Assembly: GCA_036823195.1 (NCBI GenBank) | Contig: DAISGI010000019.1 | Span: 1-49,082, forward strand | Source: UBA4874 sp002399435 | Lineage (GTDB): Bacteria; Bacillota; Clostridia; Caldicoprobacterales; DTU083 | Direction: 5' to 3' | DNA: 49,082 nucleotides | Shown here: one piece after another, positions 40,671-47,541 of the stretch | How the letters are laid out: each line of letters opens with the position of its first letter | Position numbering within the stretch: position 1 is the stretch's first letter | The notes under the pieces: model-generated | The model's input: the letters and a program-made list of their open reading frames with translations, nothing else | Told to the model about the DNA's origin: nothing | Database searches by the model: none | Made by a program: the position numbers and the translations under genes

Positions 40671-40795
40671 CCTTCGCAGGGCAACTCTGCCTTTCCCTTC
40701 GCAGGGCAGCTCTGCCTTTCCCTTCGCAGGGCAGCTCTGCCTTTCCCATCGCAGGATAACTCTACCTTTCCCTTCGCAGGATAACTCTGCCGTTC
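40671..40795. repeat. 25-bp tandem repeat, five copies
   Basis: CCTTCGCAGGGCAGCTCTGC-CTTTC at 40671, 40696, 40721, 40746 and 40771. Each unit has a self-complementary GCAG..CTGC core. It lies between the ger promoter and the mrp 3' end. Confidence 0.95.
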
Positions 40796-40852
40796 CACTT
40801 TCCAGGCAATGATGTTTCCGAACGTGATTTCAGAAAACGTTATCGTCGCATG

Positions 40853-41740
40853 TTATTTCAGCCTGTCCACTGCAGTGTCCAGCCAGCCACCCTGGAACTC
40901 CTCGATCTTTCCCTCATCACAGGCTTGTGCCAGTCCGGGATCCACGGGCAGGGCCGCAAGCACATCCACTCCATGCTTTGCTGCAATATCCTGAATGTGG
41001 CTTTCACCGAACAGTTTGATCTTCCTTCCGCAGTCCGGGCAAGTAATGTATCCCATGTTCTCAATCAGGCCAAGAATCGGTATGCTCATCATTTCCGCCA
41101 TTCTTACCGCTTTGGATACGATCATGGAAACCATCTCCTGGGGAGAGGTCACAACAATCAGCCCGTCCACAGGAATGGACTGGAAAACCGTCAGTACCAC
41201 ATCGCCTGTGCCCGGAGGCATATCAATAAACATATAGTCGACATCGCCCCAGCATACTTCTGTCCAGAATTGCTTTACCGTCCCGGACAGGACCGGCCCC
41301 CTCCAGATCACAGGATCGGTTTCATTTTTGAGCAACAGATTCAGCGACATGATCTCAATACCGGTTTTACTTGGTACCGGTAAAATACCCTGATCGCTGC
41401 CGGTGGCTTTTTGTTGTAACCCAAACATCGTGGGAATGGAAGGCCCTGTTATGTCTGCGTCCAGCACAGCACTTTTATAGCCGGCCCGATTCATGGAAAC
41501 TGCCAGCAGCGATGTAATCAGCGACTTTCCCACACCGCCCTTGCCGCTTACCACACCGATGACTTTTTTGATGTGACTGAATTTGTTGGGTGCCACACGA
41601 AAATCTACATGCGCCTTTTCTCTGCCCGTATGCTCACTGCTTTGATCCGTATGCTGACTGCTTTGACCCGTATGCTGACTGCTTTGACCCGTATGCTGAC
41701 TGCTTTGTTCTTCCCCGTTTTGATTGCGTTTCTCACTCAT
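40853..41740 (-). CDS. Mrp/NBP35-family P-loop ATPase, Fe-S cluster carrier
   Basis: 295-residue MinD-like ATPase. N-terminal 40 residues are a hydrophilic extension of four QSSQHTG-type repeats. Core: IGVVSGKGGVGKSLITSLLA deviant Walker A (about 61-80), LDADITGPSIPTMFGL, FIDMPPGTGDVVLTVFQSIPVDGLIVVTSPQ and IENMGYITCPDCGRK with the CxxC that binds a shared 4Fe-4S cluster at the dimer interface. Role: carrier of Fe-S clusters to apo-proteins. No DUF59 domain and no cysteine-desulfurase neighbours. The upstream region is shared with the divergent methyltransferase leader. Confidence 0.93.
   Translation of the reverse strand: MSEKRNQNGEEQSSQHTGQSSQHTGQSSQHTDQSSEHTGREKAHVDFRVAPNKFSHIKKVIGVVSGKGGVGKSLITSLLAVSMNRAGYKSAVLDADITGPSIPTMFGLQQKATGSDQGILPVPSKTGIEIMSLNLLLKNETDPVIWRGPVLSGTVKQFWTEVCWGDVDYMFIDMPPGTGDVVLTVFQSIPVDGLIVVTSPQEMVSMIVSKAVRMAEMMSIPILGLIENMGYITCPDCGRKIKLFGESHIQDIAAKHGVDVLAALPVDPGLAQACDEGKIEEFQGGWLDTAVDRLK
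41627..41710. repeat. 21-bp tandem repeat inside the mrp gene, four copies
   Basis: Units CGTATGCTGACTGCTTTGAC-C at 41627, 41648, 41669 and 41690, encoding the heptapeptide Gln-Ser-Ser-Gln-His-Thr-Gly on the minus strand. Confidence 0.95.
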
Positions 41741-41906
41741 ATGAATTCTCCTAACTGAATATACTTCGACAATCTTCTATTTTATTATACCCCATTCCCG
41801 GCAGAGTGCAATCACTCTTTGCCGGAGGTGCCTTTTAGATCTTCACAGGTTCCCACGTTATCGACACTATCATCCGGGGCATGTCCAATGCAAATTTGCT
41901 CCCGGT

Positions 41907-41935
41907 TTGACAAAATGACGCATATCCTTTATAAT
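41907..41935 (+). promoter_or_regulatory. Perfect consensus promoter of the erm-type gene
   Basis: TTGACA (41907-41912), exactly 17 nt, TATAAT (41930-41935). Predicted start near 41942, giving a leader of about 175 nt to the methyltransferase ATG. A constitutively strong promoter fits control at the level of termination. Confidence 0.88.
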
Positions 41936-41971
41936 TAAGCTATTCTGAATTTGGAGGTTTCCATACACCTT

Positions 41972-42001
41972 ATGTGTTCAATTTTTCGGATTCGCAAATA
42001 A
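41972..42001 (+). CDS. Leader peptide MCSIFRIRK (upstream ORF of the erm-type gene)
   Basis: Nine codons plus TAA between the promoter and the attenuator. The peptide carries Arg-Ile-Arg followed by Lys, the Arg/Lys-x-Arg/Lys pattern at which ribosomes stall with macrolides or ketolides in known leader peptides such as ErmDL (which contains Arg-Leu-Arg). The stop codon overlaps the first base of the terminator's left arm, so a ribosome stalled at codons 8-9 would cover that arm. Weak point: GGAGG is 14 nt from the ATG, longer than usual. Confidence 0.6.
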   Translation: MCSIFRIRK

Positions 42002-42083
42002 AGCATACAGAACGATGGAAGAAGGATAAAAGCGTAGTATAAAGAGCATTCCTTATTTTCCTGGTGTTTTTGTATGCTTTTTT
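42001..42083 (+). terminator. Leader attenuator (intrinsic terminator) upstream of the erm-type gene
   Basis: Outer stem AAGCATACA (42001-42009) with TGTATGCTT (42071-42079), perfect over 9 bp; inner stems GGAA (42017-42020) with TTCC (42058-42061) and AAGGA (42022-42026) with TCCTT (42050-42054). The 3' arm continues directly into TTTTTT (42078-42083). The gene's own ribosome site AGAGGTG (42101-42107) lies outside the structure, so control is by termination and not by hiding the ribosome site. Confidence 0.75.
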
Positions 42084-42116
42084 CGACCGAATAAATCGAA
42101 AGAGGTGTATTTTTTT

Positions 42117-42911
42117 ATGTCCGCAAAAAGGCAAAGAGGACGGAGACCGCCTGTTTGGGTATCTCAGAATTTTCTTACCAGCTATAAAACAATCGAAAGA
42201 GTCCTGCGCAGAACCAACCTCCACGCAGACGATCATGTAATTGAAATCGGCCCTGGCAAAGGCCATACCACCGCCCGGCTTCTACAAAAATGCCATAAAG
42301 TCACCGCCATTGAGATAGACGGAAAACTGTATGCAAAGCTTCTTGAAAAATTCAGCGATGCGGAAAACCTGCAGCTTCATCATCAGGACTTTCTGCAGTG
42401 GAGACTTCCTTCTTCCGGAAGCTACAAGGTTTTTGCCAATCTTCCCTTTTGTTATACCACAGACATCCTGCACAAGCTGATGGAAAGCAAAAACCCGCCG
42501 GTCGAAGCATGGCTGACAATGGAAAAAGGAGCAGCAAAGCGTTTCCTGGGCAAACCCCGGGAAACCCTGCGCTCTCTTCTGATTCAGCCAAAGTTTGATC
42601 TTGGCATTGTTTATTACTTCCGCCGGGAAGATTTTCATCCCAAACCCGGTGTGGATGTCGTGATGGTTCATATAAGGAAAAAAGCGCAGCCTGATATACC
42701 GCCTTCCCGATGGAATGATTATAAGCGCTTTCTTTCCAGCGCTCTGGGAAACGGCAGCGCCGGCTTACTGCGTATGTTTACAAAAAGGCAGCTCTCCCGT
42801 GCGTTTCAGGAAGCAGGGATCTCGGATGCTCCCTCCGGTGAAATACTTTATGTGCAGTGGCTCTGCCTTTTTCGATGCTACTGTGACCATGTAATAAAAA
42901 AAGGCCCGTAA
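42117..42911 (+). CDS. Erm-family 23S rRNA (adenine-N6)-methyltransferase
   Basis: 264-residue SAM-dependent methyltransferase of the Erm/KsgA superfamily. It matches Erm rather than KsgA by the N-terminal basic head (SAKRQRGRRPP), SQNFL, motif I EIGPGKG (43-49), acidic EID (66-68), DF at 91, motif IV NLPF (108-111) and the Erm-type MEKGAAKRF (135-143) with HFHPKPGVDVVMV-like stretch near 190. Erm dimethylates A2058 of 23S rRNA and blocks macrolide, lincosamide and streptogramin B binding. Start ATG 42117-42119; the in-frame GTG at 42105 is part of the ribosome site. It is preceded by a full attenuation leader. KsgA itself is larger at the C-terminus and not leader-controlled. Confidence 0.88.
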   Translation: MSAKRQRGRRPPVWVSQNFLTSYKTIERVLRRTNLHADDHVIEIGPGKGHTTARLLQKCHKVTAIEIDGKLYAKLLEKFSDAENLQLHHQDFLQWRLPSSGSYKVFANLPFCYTTDILHKLMESKNPPVEAWLTMEKGAAKRFLGKPRETLRSLLIQPKFDLGIVYYFRREDFHPKPGVDVVMVHIRKKAQPDIPPSRWNDYKRFLSSALGNGSAGLLRMFTKRQLSRAFQEAGISDAPSGEILYVQWLCLFRCYCDHVIKKGP

Positions 42912-42995
42912 ACTTTTTTTCCAGTTTGCAAGCCTCTCAAATTCTTATGAGTTTCATTGTTTCAATGTTTTCATTGCTTTCATTGATTCATTGTT

Positions 42996-43292
42996 TCATT
43001 GTTTAATAGAAGGCAAATTGCTTAGGTTATTCCCTTCGCTCTCATCCGGCAGGGACTTTAAGTATTCGCTTCCGTTTCTTGTCGCAACACCGACTCCGCG
43101 AATCCCTCCCTGTTTGGCAAGCTGGACGCCTTCCTCCTTGCTCAGGATCTGACCATCCGATAGTTGGTAGCCTGTAATCCGACCGCTTTCTTTCACCAAT
43201 GCGGTGATTTCCCTGGCATCGGCATTTGGCTCGGGGATATCCTGCAGCGTTTGCATCGGCAGCCGGGACAGACCCTTCTTTCCTTCAGGCAC
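42996..43292 (-). CDS. DUF3892 family protein
   Basis: 98-residue small soluble protein. The segment ITALVKESGRITGYQLSDGQILSKEEGVQLAKQGGIRGVGVATRNGSEYLKSLPD is the DUF3892 pattern seen in Firmicutes; function unknown. GTG start (43290-43292) follows GGAGGTGG at the proper distance. It has a poorly conserved Pro/Arg-rich N-terminus and ends in NNLSNLPSIKQ. The 84 nt between it and the methyltransferase stop contain CATTGTTTCAATG-like repeats and an imperfect stem. Confidence 0.87.
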   Translation of the reverse strand: MPEGKKGLSRLPMQTLQDIPEPNADAREITALVKESGRITGYQLSDGQILSKEEGVQLAKQGGIRGVGVATRNGSEYLKSLPDESEGNNLSNLPSIKQ

Positions 43293-43450
43293 TTTAATCC
43301 ACCTCCGTTGATATCCTGTTTCCAGTTATATTCGAAGGTAGTTTCCCAAGAAAGTCGGTAACTATTCCTGCAGCTATGGGAGTAACTTCCTGGAATATGA
43401 ATTGCAATTCCATCGCAACCTATATATACTCTGTAGTTGAGAGGTTCCTG

Positions 43451-43510
43451 TTGTTTTGCAACTTGTTTTGCAACTTGTTTTGCAACTTGTTTTGCAACTT
43501 GTTCTGCAAC
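43451..43510. repeat. 12-bp tandem repeat, five copies
   Basis: TTGTTTTGCAAC repeated at 43451, 43463, 43475 and 43487, last copy TTGTTCTGCAAC. It lies about 80 nt upstream of the SDR start. On the minus strand it reads as a Lys-Gln-Val-Ala tetrapeptide repeat but no gene is supported there. The remainder of 43293-43592 holds nothing else. Confidence 0.95.
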
Positions 43511-43592
43511 AATTTGAAACCGCTTCATTGGTGTTTTATCACCTTATTCTTACTGATTTTATATGAAATCCGTAATTTGGGAGGTAGTTTAT

Positions 43593-44384
43593 ATGAGTAA
43601 AATGGATGGAAGAACAGCGTTGATCACAGGTTCTGCTATGGGCAATGGCTTCGGGATTGCCAAAGTGCTGGCAAAATACGGTGCCAAAGTTATTCTCGCT
43701 GATATCTCCGATCAGGTGGAGGCTTCTGCCGGACAGCTGAAAGATGAAGGGTACGAAGCAACTGCCATTCATATGGATGTCAGTGATACGGAGTGCGTTC
43801 AGCAGGCAGTTCGCCGGACAATTGACAAATATGGCAGGATTGACGCGCTGGTAAACAATGCAGGTGTCATCCGCCTGGGCGGCCTGCTTGAGACAACAGA
43901 TAAAATGCGCGATTTTCAATTCGATATCAACATCAAGGGCGTCTGGAATGTTACCAAAGCCGTCATTCCTTTTATGCAGGAGCGGAAATACGGACGAATT
44001 GTCAACATGTCTTCTGTGACGGGTGTCTCGGTCGCAGACCCCGGCGAATGCGCCTATGCGACAACAAAAGCCGCCATCATGGGCTTCACACGTGCCGTCG
44101 CACGCGAATTTGCCAAAGACAGGATTACCTGCAATGCGATTCTGCCCGGATATGTGCAGACTCCGATGGCAGATCAGATTGCGCGCGAATCGAATGCAAA
44201 AGACCCGGCTTCAGTAACAAAGGGAATTGCAGATGCGATACCGCTGGGTCGGCTTGCGACGATTGAAGAAATTGGCGAGCTGGCCGCTTTTCTCGCATCC
44301 GATGAATCCAGCTATATCACGGGAACTCCTGTGGTGATTGACGGGGGAAGCACATTGCCGGAAACGGTTTCCGTCGGTGTTTAA
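43593..44384 (+). CDS. Short-chain dehydrogenase/reductase (UcpA-like)
   Basis: 263-residue classical SDR, NAD(P)-dependent oxidoreductase. Nucleotide-binding ALITGSAMGNGFGIAKVLA (8-26, TGxxxGxG with an unusual Asn before the last Gly), Asp of LADIS, MDVSD, NNAGV, catalytic Ser in NMSSVTG and Tyr-x3-Lys in AYATTKAAIMGF, then ILPGYVQTPM and the C-terminal SSYITGTPVVIDGGST. Start at ATG 43593-43595 with GGGAGGTAG; the in-frame ATG at 43563 is rejected because this site would then be internal. Substrate unknown. Confidence 0.92.
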   Translation: MSKMDGRTALITGSAMGNGFGIAKVLAKYGAKVILADISDQVEASAGQLKDEGYEATAIHMDVSDTECVQQAVRRTIDKYGRIDALVNNAGVIRLGGLLETTDKMRDFQFDINIKGVWNVTKAVIPFMQERKYGRIVNMSSVTGVSVADPGECAYATTKAAIMGFTRAVAREFAKDRITCNAILPGYVQTPMADQIARESNAKDPASVTKGIADAIPLGRLATIEEIGELAAFLASDESSYITGTPVVIDGGSTLPETVSVGV

Positions 44385-44406
44385 TGATATGCATCCACCG
44401 GAAAGG

Positions 44407-44443
44407 CAGATGCCATGGGTTCGCCGCATGGCATCTGGTTTTG
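44407..44443 (+). terminator. Intrinsic terminator of the SDR gene
   Basis: Perfect 11-bp arms CAGATGCCATG and CATGGCATCTG followed by GTTTTG. Confidence 0.85.
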
Positions 44444-44552
44444 ATTGGCAAATTTAAATGGCGGATTGCAGAAATATCTGCTTTTCTCAAACGGCGCATA
44501 AGTTGGCGTAACAGTCATATCGATTCAGATCATAACACGAATGACGCTTTAA

Positions 44553-44905
44553 TCAAATGAGCTTCTGTACTTTGAGCATCAGCCATTCAAACCTGTTTTC
44601 CCCGAGAAAGCGCTGCAAAAAGGGCAGGTATTTGACATCTGCTCCCGCGACATAACGTATTTTCATTTTCTTTGCGTACAGCGCTTTCAGGATCACTCTT
44701 GCCACCACCTCCGGCTTGTTGGCACTGCCAATTATGTTGTCCATGAATTCCAGTGAGGGATTTAGCTAATCATGGTAGAGTTCCCGGATATGCTGTGGCA
44801 TGGTATCCCAGGTTTTTGCCATATTTGTTTTGCTGTCAGCGGTCATGGGGGGGGTTCCATCGCCTCCGGCTCAATTGTGGTTGCCTGTATCCCGAAAATC
44901 GACGT
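44553..44905 (-). pseudogene. C-terminal remnant of a second short-chain dehydrogenase
   Basis: Minus-strand translation from about 44905 reads SIFGIQATTIEPEAMEPPPM, then TWDTMPQHIRELYHD, an in-frame TAG, then LEFMDNIIGSANKPEVVARVILKALYAKKMKIRYVAG to the stop. This corresponds to the C-terminal third of 17-beta-HSD-like SDRs (IEPGAI..TP, PEVVA..I..AL). The coenzyme and catalytic parts are gone and a G8 run (about 44848-44855) may hide a frameshift. It directly abuts the XRE gene, as if cut by a rearrangement. Confidence 0.78.
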
Positions 44906-45111
44906 CACAGAGTCTTAAATACAAACAACTCTTCAATTGGTGTATCCAAAACGCGGGAAATATCAACGGCAAGTTTTAGAGATGGATTATATTTTCCTGC
45001 TTCCAATCGCATAATGGTTTCTCTCCTAACACCAACTCTTTCAGCCAATTGTTCTTGCGTCAGATCTTCCAATTGTCTATATCTTTTTATATTGCAAATA
45101 AAATCGGTCAT
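44905..45111 (-). CDS. XRE-family helix-turn-helix regulator (YozG-like)
   Basis: 68 residues, almost entirely one HTH domain: NIKRYRQLEDLTQEQLAERVGVRRETIMRLEAGKYNPSLKLAVDISRVLDTPIEELFVF. ATG 45109-45111 follows GGAAGAGAG; an upstream in-frame ATG (45150) lies in the previous gene. It starts four bases after the DUF3796 gene ends, so both form one operon, the standard membrane-protein plus small-regulator pair. Confidence 0.9.
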   Translation of the reverse strand: MTDFICNIKRYRQLEDLTQEQLAERVGVRRETIMRLEAGKYNPSLKLAVDISRVLDTPIEELFVFKTL

Positions 45112-45115
45112 CTTA

Positions 45116-45472
45116 TTATCTCTCTTCCAGTAGATACAGTTTAATTGCATAAGCGATTATCAAAGAAGCAAAACACACTGATACAGGAACAAATAAATAT
45201 TCACGAACCGGAGATTCTTTGACTCCCAATACCATCAGCACAGTCATTTCGATAAGAGCAAGATTCCCCATAAATGCTTTGGCTTGCTTAACATCTTCAA
45301 TATATCTTTCATCCGTTCTGTTTCCACTTATTTTAGCTATAAAGAAAAACGCGAAGAAGCCAAAGAAACCAATATAGGCTAAATCATTAACATCACCACT
45401 GCTAAAAAATCTAAAAGTTAAAAATCCCAGAAAACCTAAAAAGCCCAAAAATTTGCCTTCCCTATTTAACAT
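45116..45472 (-). CDS. DUF3796-type membrane protein
   Basis: 118 residues. Phe/Gly-rich N-terminal segments (FLGFLGFLGFLTFRFF; AYIGFFGFFAFFFIAKISGNRTDERY) and two membrane helices near the end (ALIEMTVLMVLGV; FVPVSVCFASLIIAYAIKLYL). This is the pattern of DUF3796 proteins that precede small XRE regulators in Firmicutes; function unknown. ORF begins 47 nt downstream of its promoter's -10 box. Confidence 0.8.
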   Translation of the reverse strand: MLNREGKFLGFLGFLGFLTFRFFSSGDVNDLAYIGFFGFFAFFFIAKISGNRTDERYIEDVKQAKAFMGNLALIEMTVLMVLGVKESPVREYLFVPVSVCFASLIIAYAIKLYLLEER

Positions 45473-45493
45473 ATTGCCAGGCCTCCCAAAAGT

Positions 45494-45526
45494 GATATAT
45501 TTGTATCTTTATGAGATAAATATATC
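45494..45526. promoter_or_regulatory. Inverted repeat over the -10 box of the DUF3796-XRE operon, candidate operator
   Basis: GATATATTT (45494-45502) and AAATATATC (45518-45526), perfect 9-bp arms. The right arm contains the -10 hexamer, so binding of the XRE product would repress. Confidence 0.6.
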
Positions 45527-45547
45527 GCTAAAAAAGATGTATGTCAA
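45519..45547 (-). promoter_or_regulatory. Promoter of the DUF3796-XRE operon
   Basis: Minus strand TTGACA (45542-45547), 17 nt, TATATT (45519-45524). Confidence 0.8.
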
Positions 45548-46002
45548 CAAAAATCTTTTATGCAGAATAAACCCTTGGGTACTGGTACCATCGCCCAAGC
45601 CGCCACCTCTGTTGTATGGTTACGGTGTGACTTATTTGGTTAATCAAAGAACGTCTATTGCTCCATAACCATCAATTTGCACGATTTCTCCAGGATTAAA
45701 TATTTTGAATTTCCCCCAAATCAGGGGACAACTCCACAGATGCTATGGTATTATAATATCATAACAGAATAAACCCGTCGCAAGGGACCCGGCTTTGCCG
45801 GGCCTTTTGCATATAAGCAAAGACCGGGAATCCCCCCGGCCCTCACCTTGCATAGATTGTAAGGCTTTTGCACGTTGGTGGCGACCAACTGGCGACCAAA
45901 CGTATTTTCAATGCTTCCTCAAAACCTTACAGCCCTTGGCATATCTGAGTAGTTAGGTCAAAAAATAAAAGATGCATTCATAAATGCGAGTGCAAAGCCG
46001 CT
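45548..46002. other. Gene-poor interval with degraded coding traces and a terminator-like stem
   Basis: No intact gene seen. A minus-strand open string near 45658-45730 reads FNPGEIVQIDGYGAIDVL and stop, with no start or ribosome site. CCCGGC and GCCGGG (45788-45802) form a stem followed by CCTTTTG. 45875-45905 contains GGCGACCAA twice in direct repeat. Together these look like remnants of a lost element next to a tRNA gene, but no att duplication of the tRNA is visible. Confidence 0.35.
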
Positions 46003-46040
46003 CAAAAGAAAAGAGCCCGGACGCAAATTGCGTCCGGACT
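46003..46040 (-). terminator. Intrinsic terminator of tRNA-Ala
   Basis: AGTCCGGACGCAA and TTGCGTCCGGGCT arms, minus strand followed by CTTTTCTTTT, 9 nt downstream of the CCA end. Confidence 0.9.
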
Positions 46041-46048
46041 CGGTCGGA

Positions 46049-46125
46049 TGGTGGAGACGAAGAGACTTGAACTCTCGACCTTCTGACTGCCAGTCAGACA
46101 CTCTAGCCAACTGAGCTACGTCCCC
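46049..46125 (-). tRNA. tRNA-Ala (anticodon GGC)
   Basis: 77 nt including an encoded CCA. Acceptor stem GGGGACG pairs with CGTCTCC, with the G3-U70 pair that identifies alanine tRNAs; discriminator A. D arm AGCTCAGTTGGCTAGAGT; anticodon stem TCTGA/TCAGA with loop CTGGCAG giving anticodon GGC; T arm with GTTCAAGTC (GTTCRA). Read on the minus strand. No second tRNA is adjacent. Confidence 0.96.
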
Positions 46126-46286
46126 ATAAGTATGATGTCTTTTCCTTCAACGTCATTTATTATAACCGATTCCGCAAAACAAATCAAGTAGTTTTTTATC
46201 AGACAGGGATGCACTGCGCACCCCTGCCCCTTCCTTCGTCATTCACTTGCAGCAAATCTGAAAAACCAGCAGCAGAAGATTGAATG

Positions 46287-46331
46287 GATAATATAATGGA
46301 TAAGATAATTGATAAGATAATTGATAAGATT
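46287..46331. repeat. 12-bp tandem repeat, about 3.7 copies
   Basis: GATAAGATAATT at 46299 and 46311, a partial at 46323 and a degenerate copy GATAATATAATG at 46287. It lies between tRNA-Ala and the lipoprotein 3' end. The rest of 46126-46372 holds no gene. Confidence 0.9.
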
Positions 46332-46372
46332 CCGGATACCAATTTCCATGTTTTCATTTGTATGTACCCCGG

Positions 46373-47023
46373 CTATTTCACTGCAAAAAATACATTGGCA
46401 TCATCAGAAAACTCCAAAAGCAAATTCTCATCACCAACAGGAACAAGCTTGGCAATTTTCCCAGATGCATTTCCGCCTTCAAAGATCTTCACATTACCGA
46501 ACTCCATTCCTTCACCAAATGTGCCATAGTTCTTCTGATCAACTTCTGAACCGCTCGAATCAATCACATCAAAACTCGGAGAAACATAATAAGCCCTGTC
46601 GGGATCACCTTTATCAAGTGTAAGATTGACATCCAATATCATCCATTCCTGTCCATCGGGTGCCGCTTCATTGAATTGATTCTGTTGTACAAGGTATTTA
46701 TAAGCTTCATCACCTCTGATTACGTTTGACAAAGTGACTGAAACAGCAGCGTCTACTTCTTTTGAATCATCCGAATCAATGTCAAAATAATCATTTTTGA
46801 ATGTTGCCGTTGTTCCTAATGGAACAGGATTACTTCTTTTCCCAACCTCAGGTGCTTTTTTCTCATTGGAACCGGAGCTGCTTTCATCTTTTGTCTTCTC
46901 CACTTGTTTGTCTTTTGCATTTTTCGATGAAGTTTTCACCTGAGGTGTTCCTTTACTACACGCTGTCAGAACCAATACCACCATTGCCAATACCACGCCT
47001 GCTGATAATAATCTTTTTTTCAT
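46373..47023 (-). CDS. DUF4352-like extracytoplasmic lipoprotein
   Basis: 216 residues. Signal peptide with lipobox LTAC (Cys22), then a Lys/Ser/Glu-rich linker (about 25-65) and an immunoglobulin-like domain starting RSNPVPLGTTATFKNDY..DGQEWMILDVNLTLDKGD..YYVSPSFDVIDSSGSEV and closing NASGKIAKLVPVGDENLLLEFSDD. This pattern (telokin-like/DUF4352 domain lipoproteins) is common in Firmicutes; the role is unknown. Monocistronic. Confidence 0.82.
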   Translation of the reverse strand: MKKRLLSAGVVLAMVVLVLTACSKGTPQVKTSSKNAKDKQVEKTKDESSSGSNEKKAPEVGKRSNPVPLGTTATFKNDYFDIDSDDSKEVDAAVSVTLSNVIRGDEAYKYLVQQNQFNEAAPDGQEWMILDVNLTLDKGDPDRAYYVSPSFDVIDSSGSEVDQKNYGTFGEGMEFGNVKIFEGGNASGKIAKLVPVGDENLLLEFSDDANVFFAVK

Positions 47024-47541
47024 TTTTTACTTCCTTCTTTCTTTGTGTATCAGTACATAAAACCATACTGGATTTCCGGAATTCTCCCTTTCAGAAATCA
47101 ATTTTCCTAAATCTAAATTCCTGTGAATAGAAAAACGAGCATCCAGAGTAAAGGGTATCATGGAATGTCAGCCTTGTGATTAATTCCAGAATAAGAGACT
47201 CCAGTTACCTGATTATCATTACATATTTTCTGATGCTTTTTTCCCTTGATTTACGGGAAAATAGCAAAGTTACTCTTCAAAATGCCATCATACCAAAAAT
47301 ATAGGGATAAGCCCCGAAAAAAACCTATAAAGCTCCAAATCCGGTTTATAGAATTGATACCACATGCTTATTGGATGCAAGCTTTTGCAGTGTATCGCTT
47401 TTTCAGTGTATCTGCCATCCATTGCTTTGTATGGTCCGGCCTCGGTATTAACGTCCGCCCATAAATCATTCTTTTCTGAAAATGACGGGCTCCGGACGCA
47501 TAAATATACGCCCGGAGCCCGCTTCCTCTTTCTTCTGCTTG
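47024..47541. other. Intergenic region with two terminator-like stems and no gene
   Basis: I see no supported ORF. 47325-47351 has CTATAAA and TTTATAG arms followed on the minus strand by GGTTTTTTTCGG, an A/T-rich terminator with no gene assigned upstream of it. 47486-47521 is the GC-rich stem listed next. Confidence 0.5.
47486..47521 (-). terminator. Terminator-like stem downstream of the GH42 gene
   Basis: CGGGCTCCGGGCG and CGTCCGGAGCCCG arms (one mismatch), minus strand followed by TCATTTTC, 21 nt after the GH42 stop codon. Confidence 0.78.

Noticed and set aside
40826..40842. Second cre-like site AGAAAACGTTATCG
   Set aside because: Fits only 12 of 14 consensus positions and sits at the mrp 3' end, far from any identified promoter.
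41975..42043. Alternative leader peptide from the GTG at 41974-41976 (22 codons, reading through the terminator arm)
   Set aside because: Greater distance from GGAGG, no stalling motif, and it lacks the fit between stop codon and stem seen for MCSIFRIRK.
42105..42116. GTG start for the methyltransferase four codons upstream
   Set aside because: The GTG is part of the AGAGGTG ribosome site for the ATG at 42117.
43193..43528. Minus-strand ORF with Lys-Gln-Val-Ala repeats, Cys-rich C-terminus
   Set aside because: Overlaps the DUF3892 gene in another frame, has no ribosome site, and its N-terminus is only the 12-bp array.
47246..47464. 72-codon plus-strand ORF in the lipoprotein to GH42 gap
   Set aside because: No ribosome site, no recognisable domain, and the region contains terminator-like stems.
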